Positions 17,776 to 26,819 of a DNA stretch of 64,000 nt are shown piece by piece. The notes beneath the pieces are model-generated. The model made no database searches, had not been told where the DNA came from, and was given only the letters and a program-made list of their open reading frames with translations. Both the position numbers and the translations under genes were made by a program. Position 1 is the stretch's first letter, and each line of letters starts with the position of its first letter. The stretch comes from Flemingiibacterium sp045636145. GTDB lineage: Bacteria > Bacillota > Clostridia > Oscillospirales > CAG-272. The stretch lies in contig JAZTWV010000047.1 of the NCBI GenBank assembly GCA_045636145.1, positions 62,001 through 126,000 on the forward strand, given 5' to 3'.

Positions 17776-18270
17776 ATGTTTGTATATTCACTGAGGGCGA
17801 GTACCATTAAATTTTTCGGAGTAACCACCGTTGCGCTTGCCGCACTTGTGGCACTGCTTATTTTTATTCCCGCCGCTGAGCCGGCAGTATCCGACGGGGT
17901 ACTTGAAGCTGTGGAAAATGTTCGCTTTGATAAAATAAAGACTGCCGAGGATAGAATAGAATTTCTGCGCCAATTCGGATGGGAGGTTGATGCCGTGCCA
18001 ACCGAGGAAGCAGAGGTAACTATTCCCGCAGAATTTGACAAGGTATATCAAAGCTACAACGAGCTTCAAAAAAAGCAGGGCTTCGATCTTACAAAATATT
18101 TAAAGAAAGATGTAATGCGCTATACCTACAAGGTTACAAACTATCCCGATTATGACGGCGAGGTTTATGTAAACATACTTGTATACAAGAAAAAGGTTAT
18201 CGGCGGTGACGTTTGTTCAGCGGACGTCAACGGATTTATCCACGGTCTTGACCGAAGCATTGAGTACTAA
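17776..18270 (+). CDS. DUF4830-like membrane-anchored protein
   Basis: A 164-residue protein with one N-terminal membrane segment (about 12-33) and an extracytoplasmic domain. The segment EDRIEFLRQFGWEVD followed by PTEEAEVTIPAEFDKVYQSY and a KQGFDLTKY motif resembles DUF4830, a domain of unknown function found in Clostridia. ATG 17776 is preceded by a perfect AGGAGG site (17764-17769). A TATAAT at 17738 has no good -35 partner, so the promoter is uncertain. It is flanked by terminators and appears monocistronic. No function can be assigned. Confidence 0.78.
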   Translation: MFVYSLRASTIKFFGVTTVALAALVALLIFIPAAEPAVSDGVLEAVENVRFDKIKTAEDRIEFLRQFGWEVDAVPTEEAEVTIPAEFDKVYQSYNELQKKQGFDLTKYLKKDVMRYTYKVTNYPDYDGEVYVNILVYKKKVIGGDVCSADVNGFIHGLDRSIEY

Positions 18271-18280
18271 ATATAATGAA

Positions 18281-18314
18281 AGGAACGGCACTGAAATATG
18301 CCGTTCCTGCTTTT
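18281..18314 (+). terminator. Intrinsic terminator after the DUF4830-like gene
   Basis: AGGAACGGCA (18281-18290) and TGCCGTTCCT (18299-18308) form a perfect 10-pair stem, followed by GCTTTTATTT. Confidence 0.8.
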
Positions 18315-18382
18315 ATTTGTTAAGCAACCTTGTCTTAATGGAAACTATTTATCATTCTTCATAGTAAATTGGTGCCAAGATA

Positions 18383-19750
18383 TCATATATATTTGTACTC
18401 GATCTGCTCATATAGGTGCCACAGATTATTTATCATGTAAACGAACCATATACCCATGGCAAGCAGAGGAATAATATAATACTGCGGTGCAATATCCGCA
18501 CGCATTACAGAATAAACGATATTTATAATAAGAGCAATCACGAATCCAACAAATCCTGCTATAACTCCCATGTCAGCCTCGCGACGGTGGGTCTCATAGA
18601 TATCACAAAGCCGCTTGTCCGTAACGTCGGGATCAGGGGCGAGGTGCATCCTTATGAGGCGGCGTATTTCTCTGTATATCATGTAAACAGCCACACCCAT
18701 TGCGCCGTATTCGACTATTGCCAAAGCTCTTGTTATGTTATAGAGATCGTATGCCTCAAAGGAGTGCTGTATCATTGCGATTCCGTAGTAGAGTTCAAAT
18801 ATCAGTGAAGCCGCATATGAAATGAGCGATACTAACGCGAAAATTATCTGTGCAGTGATCGTCCCCTTTGACACGGGGGACATTTTTGCGAGTTTAACCA
18901 TTGCCGCAGTAAGGAATATCGCGCCTATGAAGGTGGGGATTACATTTACCCCGTCAATCCACAGATTGGGGAAGAACACAAATCCGGCAATTATTAGAGT
19001 CACTGCCGAATGCAGAGTGCGGCGAAAAGCGAGCCCCACATTTTCTGTTATTTCAAGGTCATAGTCGTGAAGAACCCTTTCCAAAAAGGGCGTGTCCCTC
19101 GAAATGCGTATAATATATGGTAAAATATTTACAAGCCACAGCACGGCAATAAGAGACCAGATAAAAATATTAAATACAGTGAGAGGTGCTTTATATGCGC
19201 CGAAATCTATCTGAGGGGTGCTTGTGACATAACCCGAATATTCAAAGCTTGACAGTGAGCAAAGCTCCGGAAGCACGCAGAACAGCGATTTTAAGACAAA
19301 AAAGAGATTTGTCACGGTGCGGAGCGTTTTTATATTCAAAAATACAGAGTTTCCGCTAAAGCGTGTTCCGAAATATTCAAATCCGTCAAAAATGCGCCAC
19401 GCGGCAGAAAGCGCGTACATAAGCTCGATGACTGCAAAACCGAAAGTGAACACAAGCACGTAGGTGTCGTCAACAATTGGAACAAGCAGGGAAACAAACA
19501 GCTTTATAAGCATAAACCAGCGCAGTTTTTTTAGCCCCAACACTGCATCCGAGACGTTTGGGCAGAGGTCAGCCCATTTGGAAAGTCCTGCAATCAGAAA
19601 AATGTATCCGAAGAAGTCGGGCAGAATATCAATTACATTGATACAGGGATTTGCTAAAAATATTACGGCGGCGATAAAATATCCGAAGCCGAGTCGCTTT
19701 TTTGGCGTGGCGGATTTTGCCGCGCCGCTGTTTTTTGATGAACTTACCAT
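18383..19750 (-). CDS. Multi-pass membrane protein with an internal repeat; function unknown
   Basis: A 455-residue protein with about ten hydrophobic segments; I do not recognise a named family. Residues 21-64 (GFGYFIAAVIFLANP, then VIDILPDFFGYIFLIAGLSK) are echoed at about 250-292 (IIAGFVFFPNLW, then VNVIPTFIGAIFLTAAMVK), suggesting an internal duplication. The adjacent upstream gene starts with a third copy of the same pattern. A more polar stretch lies near 365-395. ATG 19750 is chosen because AAAGGG lies nine bases upstream; GTG 19759 is possible. It is the last gene of the secA group. Confidence 0.75.
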   Translation of the reverse strand: MVSSSKNSGAAKSATPKKRLGFGYFIAAVIFLANPCINVIDILPDFFGYIFLIAGLSKWADLCPNVSDAVLGLKKLRWFMLIKLFVSLLVPIVDDTYVLVFTFGFAVIELMYALSAAWRIFDGFEYFGTRFSGNSVFLNIKTLRTVTNLFFVLKSLFCVLPELCSLSSFEYSGYVTSTPQIDFGAYKAPLTVFNIFIWSLIAVLWLVNILPYIIRISRDTPFLERVLHDYDLEITENVGLAFRRTLHSAVTLIIAGFVFFPNLWIDGVNVIPTFIGAIFLTAAMVKLAKMSPVSKGTITAQIIFALVSLISYAASLIFELYYGIAMIQHSFEAYDLYNITRALAIVEYGAMGVAVYMIYREIRRLIRMHLAPDPDVTDKRLCDIYETHRREADMGVIAGFVGFVIALIINIVYSVMRADIAPQYYIIPLLAMGIWFVYMINNLWHLYEQIEYKYI

Positions 19751-19762
19751 ATGTAACACCCT

Positions 19763-20416
19763 TTATTTTTTGTTTCGTTTCTTGCCTTCTGCCAGCTTAT
19801 CGAAAATATCCTCGTGATAAGGCATATCCTCGTCTCCCTCAAGACAGATTCGTGCGTAGCAGGCAAAAAGCAGTGCAAGATTCAAAAAAATGCTTAAATA
19901 AGCCAAAAGGAAGGTGAAAAGTCCCATATAAGCCGTAATGGCGATAAATGCGTCAGAGGGATATTCGGACAGGCTGAGTACCACAGAGCATCCGCAGGAC
20001 ACGACCTCGAATATGGAATACAGTACCGTTATACTCATCATCCAAACGGTACGCTTTGCAAGAGAGGGGAGTCCCACGTCCCGTGACAGCTTACAGATGC
20101 CTTTAAAAAGAGGCAGCAAAAACAAGCAGCTTGCGGCGGCATATGCTACGTTAAACGCCGGATCTGCATTTTTAATAACGCCGCACATTTCGGCAATATC
20201 AAATGCCAGCGCGGCGGCGCTTACTCCGCACAGAGGGAGAAGTGACACAGCAGCCCACTTGAAGCCGTATTTTGCATCACAGTAATGCATAAGTCTGGAA
20301 ATACCCATAAACATGAGCACACATCCGATTATAGAAAGATTCGGGAGAACGTCAACACGGCTTAAGGGAAAGAATATCAGGAAAAAGTATCCCACAAAAA
20401 TATAACCGAAACCCAT
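19763..20416 (-). CDS. Membrane protein related to the downstream repeat protein; function unknown
   Basis: A 217-residue protein with about six hydrophobic segments. It begins GFGYIFVGYFFLIFFPLSRV then DVLPNLSIIGCVLMFMGISR, the same pattern as the two repeats in the gene 12 bases downstream. The C-terminus is cytoplasm-like and charged (DEDMPYHEDIFDKLAEGKKR). The ribosome site AAGGAA precedes the ATG, and a strong hairpin lies between it and secA. The shared motif implies that this and the next gene are paralogues acting together; the role is unknown and no catalytic motif is visible. Confidence 0.72.
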   Translation of the reverse strand: MGFGYIFVGYFFLIFFPLSRVDVLPNLSIIGCVLMFMGISRLMHYCDAKYGFKWAAVSLLPLCGVSAAALAFDIAEMCGVIKNADPAFNVAYAAASCLFLLPLFKGICKLSRDVGLPSLAKRTVWMMSITVLYSIFEVVSCGCSVVLSLSEYPSDAFIAITAYMGLFTFLLAYLSIFLNLALLFACYARICLEGDEDMPYHEDIFDKLAEGKKRNKK

Positions 20417-20434
20417 TTTACATAATTCCTTTTT

Positions 20435-20468
20435 ACATCATGGCACCGCTTTCGCAGTGCCATGATGT
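20435..20468 (-). terminator. Strong intercistronic hairpin between secA and the membrane protein
   Basis: ACATCATGGCAC (20435-20446) and GTGCCATGATGT (20457-20468) form a perfect 12-pair stem with a 10-base loop. On the transcribed (-) strand it is followed by TAAAAAGGAA rather than a T-run, so it may be an RNA-processing or stability element, not a true terminator. Confidence 0.55.
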
Positions 20469-20483
20469 GTTGTATTTTTTCGA

Positions 20484-23270
20484 TTACTGCGCAGTATCGT
20501 TACCGCTGCCGCAGCATTTCTTGTATTTTTTGCCGCTTCCGCAGGGGCAGGGATCGTTTCTGCCGACCTTCACATTCTGGCGTGCGGTGGCACTGACGAT
20601 TCCACTCTTGGCCGCAGAGGATGCGGGTGTGGGACGGGACTGTGCTCCGCCCTCAAAGCCCTCTCCGGTGATCTTAGCTACGGCAACACGCTTGATCTCC
20701 TGCTCTTTTCTCGGAGCAACTGCAAGTACCATACGTGTGGTATCCTCGCGTATCTGAGCTACCATATCGTCAAACATATCGGCACCGGTGAAGCGGTATT
20801 CGTTAATAGGACTGCGCTGTGCATATGCCTGAAGTCCAACAGAGCCGCGCAGGTCGTCCATGGCGTCGATGTGGTTCATCCAGTTCTGGTCAACGGCACG
20901 GAGGAGCACAACGCGTTCGATTTCGCGCATCTGCTCGCCGAATACCTCTTCTTTTTCGGCATACAGTGCATCCGCACGCTCGTGGAGCACCTTTTTGATG
21001 TCCTCGCGGTCAAGATTCTTAAGCTCATCCTCGGTGTACTTGAAATCGTCCTCACGGCAGAGTAAACCGAAGAAATGAGTGCGGATCGCATCAATGTTCC
21101 AATCGGAGTGATCCTCGTCGGAAACGGTGTGACCGTTTACCACAGTTTCGACGGTTTCGTTTACCATGCCGCGCACCGTTTCGCGAAGGTCTGCACCGTC
21201 AAGCACGGAGCGGCGCTGAGTGTAGATGATATTTCTCTGCTGATTCATAACGTCATCGTATTCAAGGACGGTCTTACGACGCTGGAAGTTGGTGTCCTCA
21301 AGACGCTTCTGTGCGCCCTCGATTGCGTTTGAAAGAATGCCGGCGTCGATAGGCTGATTTTCCTCAAGACCAAGTCTTTCTACCATGCCCATCACACGCT
21401 CGCTTCCGAAGAGACGCATAAGGTCATCTTCAAGAGAGAGGAAGAACTTGGATTCACCGGGGTCGCCCTGACGTCCGGAACGGCCGCGGAGCTGATTGTC
21501 AATACGGCGGCTCTCGTGACGCTCTGTACCGATTATAAACAGACCGCCTGCCGCGCGTACTTTTTCAGCCTCAGGCTCAATTGCGATTTTGTGCTTTTCA
21601 AGAGACTCGTGGTACTTTTCGCGCGCTTCAAGCACGATCTCGTCAACCTCGTTTGACATACCAACAGCAAGTACAATGACGGACTCATCGTAGCCCAGCT
21701 TACGAAGATCGTTTTTAGCGAGAAATTCCGCGTTACCGCCAAGCATGATATCCGTACCGCGTCCTGCCATGTTGGTGGAGATGGTAACAGCGCCAAGCTT
21801 ACCTGCCTGCGCAACTATCTCCGCCTCTTTTTCGTGATATTTCGCGTTAAGCACAACATGAGGAATGCCGTTAAGCTTTAATTTCTTTGACAGCTCCTCG
21901 GATTTTTCGATGGATACAGTACCTACAAGCACAGGCTGTCCCTTTTCGTGGCAGGCCTTGATCTGCTCAACGATAGCGTTGTACTTTCCGCGTATGGTTT
22001 TGTAAACAGCATCGCTATGGTCACGCCTTATCATAGGCTTGTTTGTGGGAACCTCCACAACGTCCAGGGAGTAGATCTCACGGAACTCGTTTTCCTCGGT
22101 GAGCGCAGTACCCGTCATACCCGACAGCTTCCTGTAAAGACGGAAGAAATTCTGGAATGTGATAGTAGCGAGAGTCTTTGACTCTTTCTGAATATCGACG
22201 TGCTCCTTCGCCTCAATTGCCTGGTGGAGACCGTCGGAGTAACGGCGTCCGGGCATTACACGTCCGGTAAATTCGTCAACGATAAGCACCTCGCCGTCCT
22301 TGACGATGTAGTTGACGTCCTTCTGCATAGAGCCGTGAGCTTTTATTGCCTGATTTATATGGTGGGAGAGGGTAGAGTTTTCGGGATCGGAGAGATTCTC
22401 AACCTCAAAATATTCCTCTGCCTTTTTAATGCCGCTTCCCGTCAGGGTAACATTCTTTGCCTTTTCGTCAACGATATAATCGGCGTCGATGTTGTCGTCG
22501 TGTTCCTTTGCGTCAAGCTCCTTTATAACGAATTTTTTAAGGGTGCGAACAAACTTGTCCGCGCGGTCATAAAGGTCGGTGGATTTCTCACCTGCACCGG
22601 AGATGATAAGCGGAGTTCTTGCCTCGTCGATAAGTATGGAGTCAACCTCGTCGACGATTGCAAAAGCGTGTCCGCGCTGTACAAGCTGTTCCTTGTAGTT
22701 CACCATGTTGTCGCGCAGATAGTCGAAGCCGAACTCGTTGTTTGTACCGTAGGTGATGTCCGCATTGTATGCGTTTTTCTTGGCTTCCTTTGTCTGGTCG
22801 TGGATAATAAGACCGGTGGTAAGACCGAGATAGCCGTACACCTTGCTCATTTCCTCGCTTCCGGTCTTGGCAAGGTATTCGTTTACGGTAACGATGTGCA
22901 CACCCTCGCCTGCAAGCGCGTTAAGATATGCCGGAAGGGTTGCAACAAGAGTCTTACCCTCACCGGTTTTCATTTCGGCAATACGGCCCTGATGGAGGAT
23001 GATACCGCCGAGGAGCTGTACTCTGAATGGACGTTTGCCAAGCACACGGTCTGCCGCTTCACGGACGGTTGCAAAAGCGTCAACCAGAATATCGTCAAGG
23101 GTTTCGCCATTTGCAAGTCTGCCTTTGAGCACGGCGGTCATACCGCGAAGCTCGGAATCACTCATAGCCTTATATTTATCGGTGAGCGCATCTATGCTGT
23201 CAACCATAGGCAGGAGCTTTTTAACCTGTCTTTCACTGTAAGTGCCAAATACCTTATCAAGAAGTTTCAT
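20484..23270 (-). CDS. secA: Preprotein translocase ATPase SecA
   Basis: A 928-residue SecA that drives export through SecYEG. It has Walker A MKTGEGKT near residue 102, the DEVDSILIDEARTPLIISG block (Walker B), the preprotein cross-linking region, TNMAGRGTDIMLGGN, and GRSGRQGDPGESKFFLSLED in the second helicase-like domain. The C-terminus carries the SEC-C zinc motif CPCGSGKKYKKCC, which binds SecB or ribosomes in other bacteria. A GGAG ribosome site precedes ATG 23270. prfB, the frequent downstream neighbour of secA in Firmicutes, is absent. Confidence 0.97.
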   Translation of the reverse strand: MKLLDKVFGTYSERQVKKLLPMVDSIDALTDKYKAMSDSELRGMTAVLKGRLANGETLDDILVDAFATVREAADRVLGKRPFRVQLLGGIILHQGRIAEMKTGEGKTLVATLPAYLNALAGEGVHIVTVNEYLAKTGSEEMSKVYGYLGLTTGLIIHDQTKEAKKNAYNADITYGTNNEFGFDYLRDNMVNYKEQLVQRGHAFAIVDEVDSILIDEARTPLIISGAGEKSTDLYDRADKFVRTLKKFVIKELDAKEHDDNIDADYIVDEKAKNVTLTGSGIKKAEEYFEVENLSDPENSTLSHHINQAIKAHGSMQKDVNYIVKDGEVLIVDEFTGRVMPGRRYSDGLHQAIEAKEHVDIQKESKTLATITFQNFFRLYRKLSGMTGTALTEENEFREIYSLDVVEVPTNKPMIRRDHSDAVYKTIRGKYNAIVEQIKACHEKGQPVLVGTVSIEKSEELSKKLKLNGIPHVVLNAKYHEKEAEIVAQAGKLGAVTISTNMAGRGTDIMLGGNAEFLAKNDLRKLGYDESVIVLAVGMSNEVDEIVLEAREKYHESLEKHKIAIEPEAEKVRAAGGLFIIGTERHESRRIDNQLRGRSGRQGDPGESKFFLSLEDDLMRLFGSERVMGMVERLGLEENQPIDAGILSNAIEGAQKRLEDTNFQRRKTVLEYDDVMNQQRNIIYTQRRSVLDGADLRETVRGMVNETVETVVNGHTVSDEDHSDWNIDAIRTHFFGLLCREDDFKYTEDELKNLDREDIKKVLHERADALYAEKEEVFGEQMREIERVVLLRAVDQNWMNHIDAMDDLRGSVGLQAYAQRSPINEYRFTGADMFDDMVAQIREDTTRMVLAVAPRKEQEIKRVAVAKITGEGFEGGAQSRPTPASSAAKSGIVSATARQNVKVGRNDPCPCGSGKKYKKCCGSGNDTAQ

Positions 23271-23368
23271 ATGTTCATCTCCGTATTATTACGAGTATTT
23301 TTGTCATTTTAAAGGTCTTTTTTGCAAAATGCGCACCAAAAACACCGCGCAAGTGCATACATATAATT

Positions 23369-23397
23369 AGTATACTACATTTTTTAGAAAATTGCTA
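23369..23397 (-). promoter_or_regulatory. Possible secA promoter
   Basis: On the - strand TATACT (23369-23374) lies 17 bases after TAGCAA (23392-23397), which matches the -35 consensus at only three of six positions. It is the best candidate in the AT-rich 256-base gap upstream of secA. Apart from this and the metY terminator, I see nothing in that gap. Confidence 0.4.
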
Positions 23398-23490
23398 TAA
23401 GTAATTGTAAATTTTCAAGCGTTTTTTTATTTTATTGAAGATTTTATGCACACTTTCAAAATTACAGCGGTGATTTTACGGTTAGAGCCG

Positions 23491-23520
23491 AAAAATGCCG
23501 CACGTTTTTAGCGTGCGGCA
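23491..23520 (-). terminator. Intrinsic terminator after metY
   Basis: Read on the - strand, TGCCGCACG and CGTGCGGCA form a nine-pair GC-rich stem with a seven-base loop, followed by TTTTT. It lies just past the metY stop and ends the 30.9-23.5 kb group. Confidence 0.88.
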
Positions 23521-23526
23521 CAAAAA

Positions 23527-24804
23527 TTACATTTTTGCAAGAGCCTGTTCAAGGTCCTCGATAATATCGGAAACATCCTCAATACCAACGGAGAGTCTGA
23601 TAAGGTCCGGAAGAACACCTGCTTCAACAAGCTGTTCATCGGTCATCTGACGGTGAGTTGTGCTTGCAGGATGCAGGAGGCAAGTGCGTGCATCCGCAAC
23701 GTGGGTGACTATTGCACCAAGCTTCAGGCTGTCCATGAACTTGGTAGCCGCCGCACGTCCGCCCTTGACACCGAAGGAGATAACACCGGAGGAGCCGCCC
23801 GGCAGATACTTCTCTGCAAGAGCGTGATACTTGTTTGATGCAAGTCCGGGGTAGTTTACCCATGTCACCTTGTCGGAAGCTTCCAGATACTCTGCCACTG
23901 CCTGTGCGTTCTCGCAGTGACGCTTAACGCGCAGATGAAGTGTTTCAAGACCCAGATTCAGAAGAAACGCGTTCTGGGGAGACTGAATAGAACCGAGGTC
24001 GCGCATAAGCTGTGCCGTTGCCTTGGTAATATATCCGCCCTTACCGAAATCCTTGGCGTAGGTTACGCCGTGGTAGGAATCGTCGGGAGTGCATAGTCCG
24101 GGATACTTGTCTGCGTGTGCAAGCCAATCGAAGTTGCCGGAGTCAACAATGCATCCGCCAACCGCAGTTGCATGACCGTCCATATACTTGGTGGTGGAGT
24201 GGATAACGATATCCGCACCGAATTTGAAAGGATTGCAGTTTATGGGGGTGGGGAATGTGTTGTCGATTATAAGCGGAACACCGTGTGCGTGAGCCTGACG
24301 GGAGAATTTCTCGATATCAAGCACGATAAGCGCAGGGTTTGCAAGAGTTTCCGCGAACACACCCTTGGTGTTGGGCTTGAAGGTCGCCGCAAGCTCTTCC
24401 TCGGTAATATCGGGGTGAACGAATGTTGCGTCGATACCCATACGCTTCATGGTAACAGCAATGAGGTTGAAGCTTCCGCCGTAGATTGCGGAGGAGGCTA
24501 CGATGTGGTCGCCGGCCCCAAGGATAGTGAATAGAGAGAAGAAGGTAGCCGCCTGACCGGAGGAGGTGAGCATAGCCGCCGCACCGCCCTCAAGGGCGCA
24601 TATTTTAGCCGCAACCGCATCATTGGTGGGATTCTGGAGTCTTGTGTAGAAATATCCGCTTTCGGAGAGGTCGAAAAGACGTCCCATCTGCTCGCTGGAC
24701 TCATATTTGAATGTGGTGGACTGATAGATGGGAAGCACGCGAGCCTCGCCGTTTCCGGGGGTGTATCCTGCCTGAACGCAGTTTGTATTTATTTTGTATG
24801 CCAT
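23527..24804 (-). CDS. metY: O-acetylhomoserine aminocarboxypropyltransferase/sulfhydrylase
   Basis: A 425-residue PLP enzyme of the Cys/Met metabolism family. It makes homocysteine (or methionine, with methanethiol) from O-acetylhomoserine. PLP is bound through the lysine of HSTTKYMDGHATAVGG, and the cofactor ring by the YFYTRLQNPTNDAV region; SSGQAATFF supports phosphate binding. Length and motifs fit MetY rather than cystathionine lyases. It starts 22 bases after the GH26-like gene behind AAGGAG, so it is expressed with that operon. I see no SAM riboswitch or T-box in the short gap. Confidence 0.93.
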   Translation of the reverse strand: MAYKINTNCVQAGYTPGNGEARVLPIYQSTTFKYESSEQMGRLFDLSESGYFYTRLQNPTNDAVAAKICALEGGAAAMLTSSGQAATFFSLFTILGAGDHIVASSAIYGGSFNLIAVTMKRMGIDATFVHPDITEEELAATFKPNTKGVFAETLANPALIVLDIEKFSRQAHAHGVPLIIDNTFPTPINCNPFKFGADIVIHSTTKYMDGHATAVGGCIVDSGNFDWLAHADKYPGLCTPDDSYHGVTYAKDFGKGGYITKATAQLMRDLGSIQSPQNAFLLNLGLETLHLRVKRHCENAQAVAEYLEASDKVTWVNYPGLASNKYHALAEKYLPGGSSGVISFGVKGGRAAATKFMDSLKLGAIVTHVADARTCLLHPASTTHRQMTDEQLVEAGVLPDLIRLSVGIEDVSDIIEDLEQALAKM

Positions 24805-24825
24805 TGGTTAATTACTCCTTCAGTG

Positions 24826-26790
24826 TTATTTGTCAATAGTAATTGATCGTGTTTCGCCGTGCCAAGCAACTGTTGCCTTCATGGCTTCGGAAACGGCACG
24901 AAGCGGAATATATGTGGTGGAGTTGATGAGTCGCGCCGGAACGAGGAGAGTTGATGTCTCGCCGTTTGTTACCATGTCATAGCTTCCTATGCGAAGATTT
25001 ATTTCGGTGGAATCATCGGTGATAATGATCTCGCGTGTCTCATTTATCCATTCAACATTTCCGCCAAGCTTTTCAACAATAGCACGGAGCGGAACAAGGG
25101 TTGTACCTTCAACAATGACCGGCTTCTGCGCAAGCTCAAGCAGCTCGCCGTTAACGTACACGTCTGCCGCCTTTGCAAGGGACATTGTGTAGTTTCGCTC
25201 ACCGAGAACAGCACCGTTTGCCGTTGCACGAATTGTCAGGGTGTGGTTGCCAACGGAGTATTTTGACAGGTCAACGCTTACGGTGTAGGGAAGCGTTGCG
25301 CTTGTCGCAACGGTATTTCCGTCAATAAGATAGGTTACGGTAACATTATCCTTGCCGTAGTATATTGCCATTGTACGAAGCTCTGTGATACCCTGCTCGG
25401 CGAGGAACACATCGGGGAGCTTTTCGTAGGTGGCATTTGCCTCATCGTCGTAGGAATTCTGAATGAACGCATCGTCCTTTACGAGATTCAGGTATGACGT
25501 CTGAAGCGCTGGGTTTATATCAAGGGCGAAATAGCAGTTTTCGTTAGGCATTATCTTGTCGAAGTAAGCGATAGCCTTGATCTGGGGATATGCCATGGGC
25601 AGGTACTTGAACATCGCTGTGAGTCTGTGTATTGCCCAGGATGTGGTATCAATCTTTACCGGCTGACCGTTAAGCTTGTTCCACTGATGTGATGCGCCGG
25701 ACTCCGATATGATAAAGGGCTTTCTGTCACCATAGGTGGAGATAAGGTCTTCCATTATCTTAACCGGAATTGCCGCATCTCCGCCAAAGAAGCAGGGGAG
25801 TGCTATTCTTTCCTGCTTTGACCAATTGTCGCGTGCGTTGAAATATGTCTGGAGATACAGCGAAACGCCGATCCAGTCCACATACTCATCGCCGGGGTAA
25901 AAATCGTGCTTGTTGATGTTCCAGCCGGAAGCATAGGTGGGACTCCATACCATAGCCACGTGATCGGTGTTGGCATGAACGAGGTCAGCAACATATCTGA
26001 ATGCGGCAATATAATCAGCCGGTGCACACTGTGTTGTCCATACGTCCATCTCAGCGGCGAAACGGAGGAATATGGGGGTGTCCACCCCGTTTAACATCTC
26101 GATGACCTGCATGATATAGTCGGTACTGTTCAGCACCTTCTTAACATCTGCACCCTCACCGGGAAGGTTGAGCGCGAATTCCACGGCACATCCCTCATCC
26201 GCTGCCTTTGCAAGCTGAATCTTGTTAAAGGGGATTATATTGGTGTCGCCGAAGTTCTGGTATATGAGAACAAGAGAATCACCGGTCATCTTTTCCTGTG
26301 TGCCGCCGTCATGGTTGACGCCGTAGAGGACACCCATTCTCTTTTCGTTTATTGCGCCGTAGTAGGTCTGATAACCGTATGTGGTGCGGTAAAGATCGAG
26401 AACGCTCTCATAAAGCTTTGCCTTGGTGGAGGCGATCTTTATGTTTTCGCTTCCGTCAATACCGTAGTTTGAGAGAAGCTCAAAATAGGGGATAGACTTT
26501 TCGTAAGCTTCGCCGGATGCCTCGTAGTTTCCAAGGCGATCATGAGCGTTGGCAAGCTCGTAGTAACGGGAGCTTAATATGCTGACGGCGATCTCATCGG
26601 TGCGGCCTTCGAAAAGCGCACATATCTGAGTGGCATAGGTGACAATGTCAGCATCGTTTCCTGCGTTTTGTGCGGCAATATACTTGTCGTTAAGGCTCCA
26701 GAATGCCTGCGGATAAGGATTTGCGGATGCAGACATGGGAATTACCGACAGAAGAATCAGTGTGCACAGAAATATTGCAATTTTTTTCAT
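24826..26790 (-). CDS. Secreted GH26-like protein with copper-amine-oxidase-like C-terminal domain
   Basis: A 654-residue exported protein with signal peptide 1-23. Residues 24-145 form an alpha-helical, TPR-like region. Residues about 150-440 look like a (beta/alpha)8 glycoside hydrolase of the GH26 mannanase kind: FLRFAAEMDVW places Glu247 at the acid/base position and PFIISESGAS places Glu363 at the nucleophile position. A beta-rich linker follows, then a copper-amine-oxidase N-terminal-like domain (about 548-654, two VPLRAI/IPLRAV repeats), often wall- or carbohydrate-associated in Firmicutes. Substrate unknown. It sits between glnS and metY, an unusual place for such an enzyme. Confidence 0.8.
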   Translation of the reverse strand: MKKIAIFLCTLILLSVIPMSASANPYPQAFWSLNDKYIAAQNAGNDADIVTYATQICALFEGRTDEIAVSILSSRYYELANAHDRLGNYEASGEAYEKSIPYFELLSNYGIDGSENIKIASTKAKLYESVLDLYRTTYGYQTYYGAINEKRMGVLYGVNHDGGTQEKMTGDSLVLIYQNFGDTNIIPFNKIQLAKAADEGCAVEFALNLPGEGADVKKVLNSTDYIMQVIEMLNGVDTPIFLRFAAEMDVWTTQCAPADYIAAFRYVADLVHANTDHVAMVWSPTYASGWNINKHDFYPGDEYVDWIGVSLYLQTYFNARDNWSKQERIALPCFFGGDAAIPVKIMEDLISTYGDRKPFIISESGASHQWNKLNGQPVKIDTTSWAIHRLTAMFKYLPMAYPQIKAIAYFDKIMPNENCYFALDINPALQTSYLNLVKDDAFIQNSYDDEANATYEKLPDVFLAEQGITELRTMAIYYGKDNVTVTYLIDGNTVATSATLPYTVSVDLSKYSVGNHTLTIRATANGAVLGERNYTMSLAKAADVYVNGELLELAQKPVIVEGTTLVPLRAIVEKLGGNVEWINETREIIITDDSTEINLRIGSYDMVTNGETSTLLVPARLINSTTYIPLRAVSEAMKATVAWHGETRSITIDK

Positions 26791-26819
26791 GAGTCAGTCT
26801 CCTTTTTTTGATACGTTGT

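Noticed and set aside
22200..23312. A 370-codon open frame on the + strand
   Set aside because: It is antisense to secA, with no domain resemblance and low-quality composition; a by-product of secA codon use.
24805..24825. SAM riboswitch before metY
   Set aside because: The gap is only 21 bases, and the operon promoter region near 30.9 kb shows no riboswitch-like fold that I can recognise.
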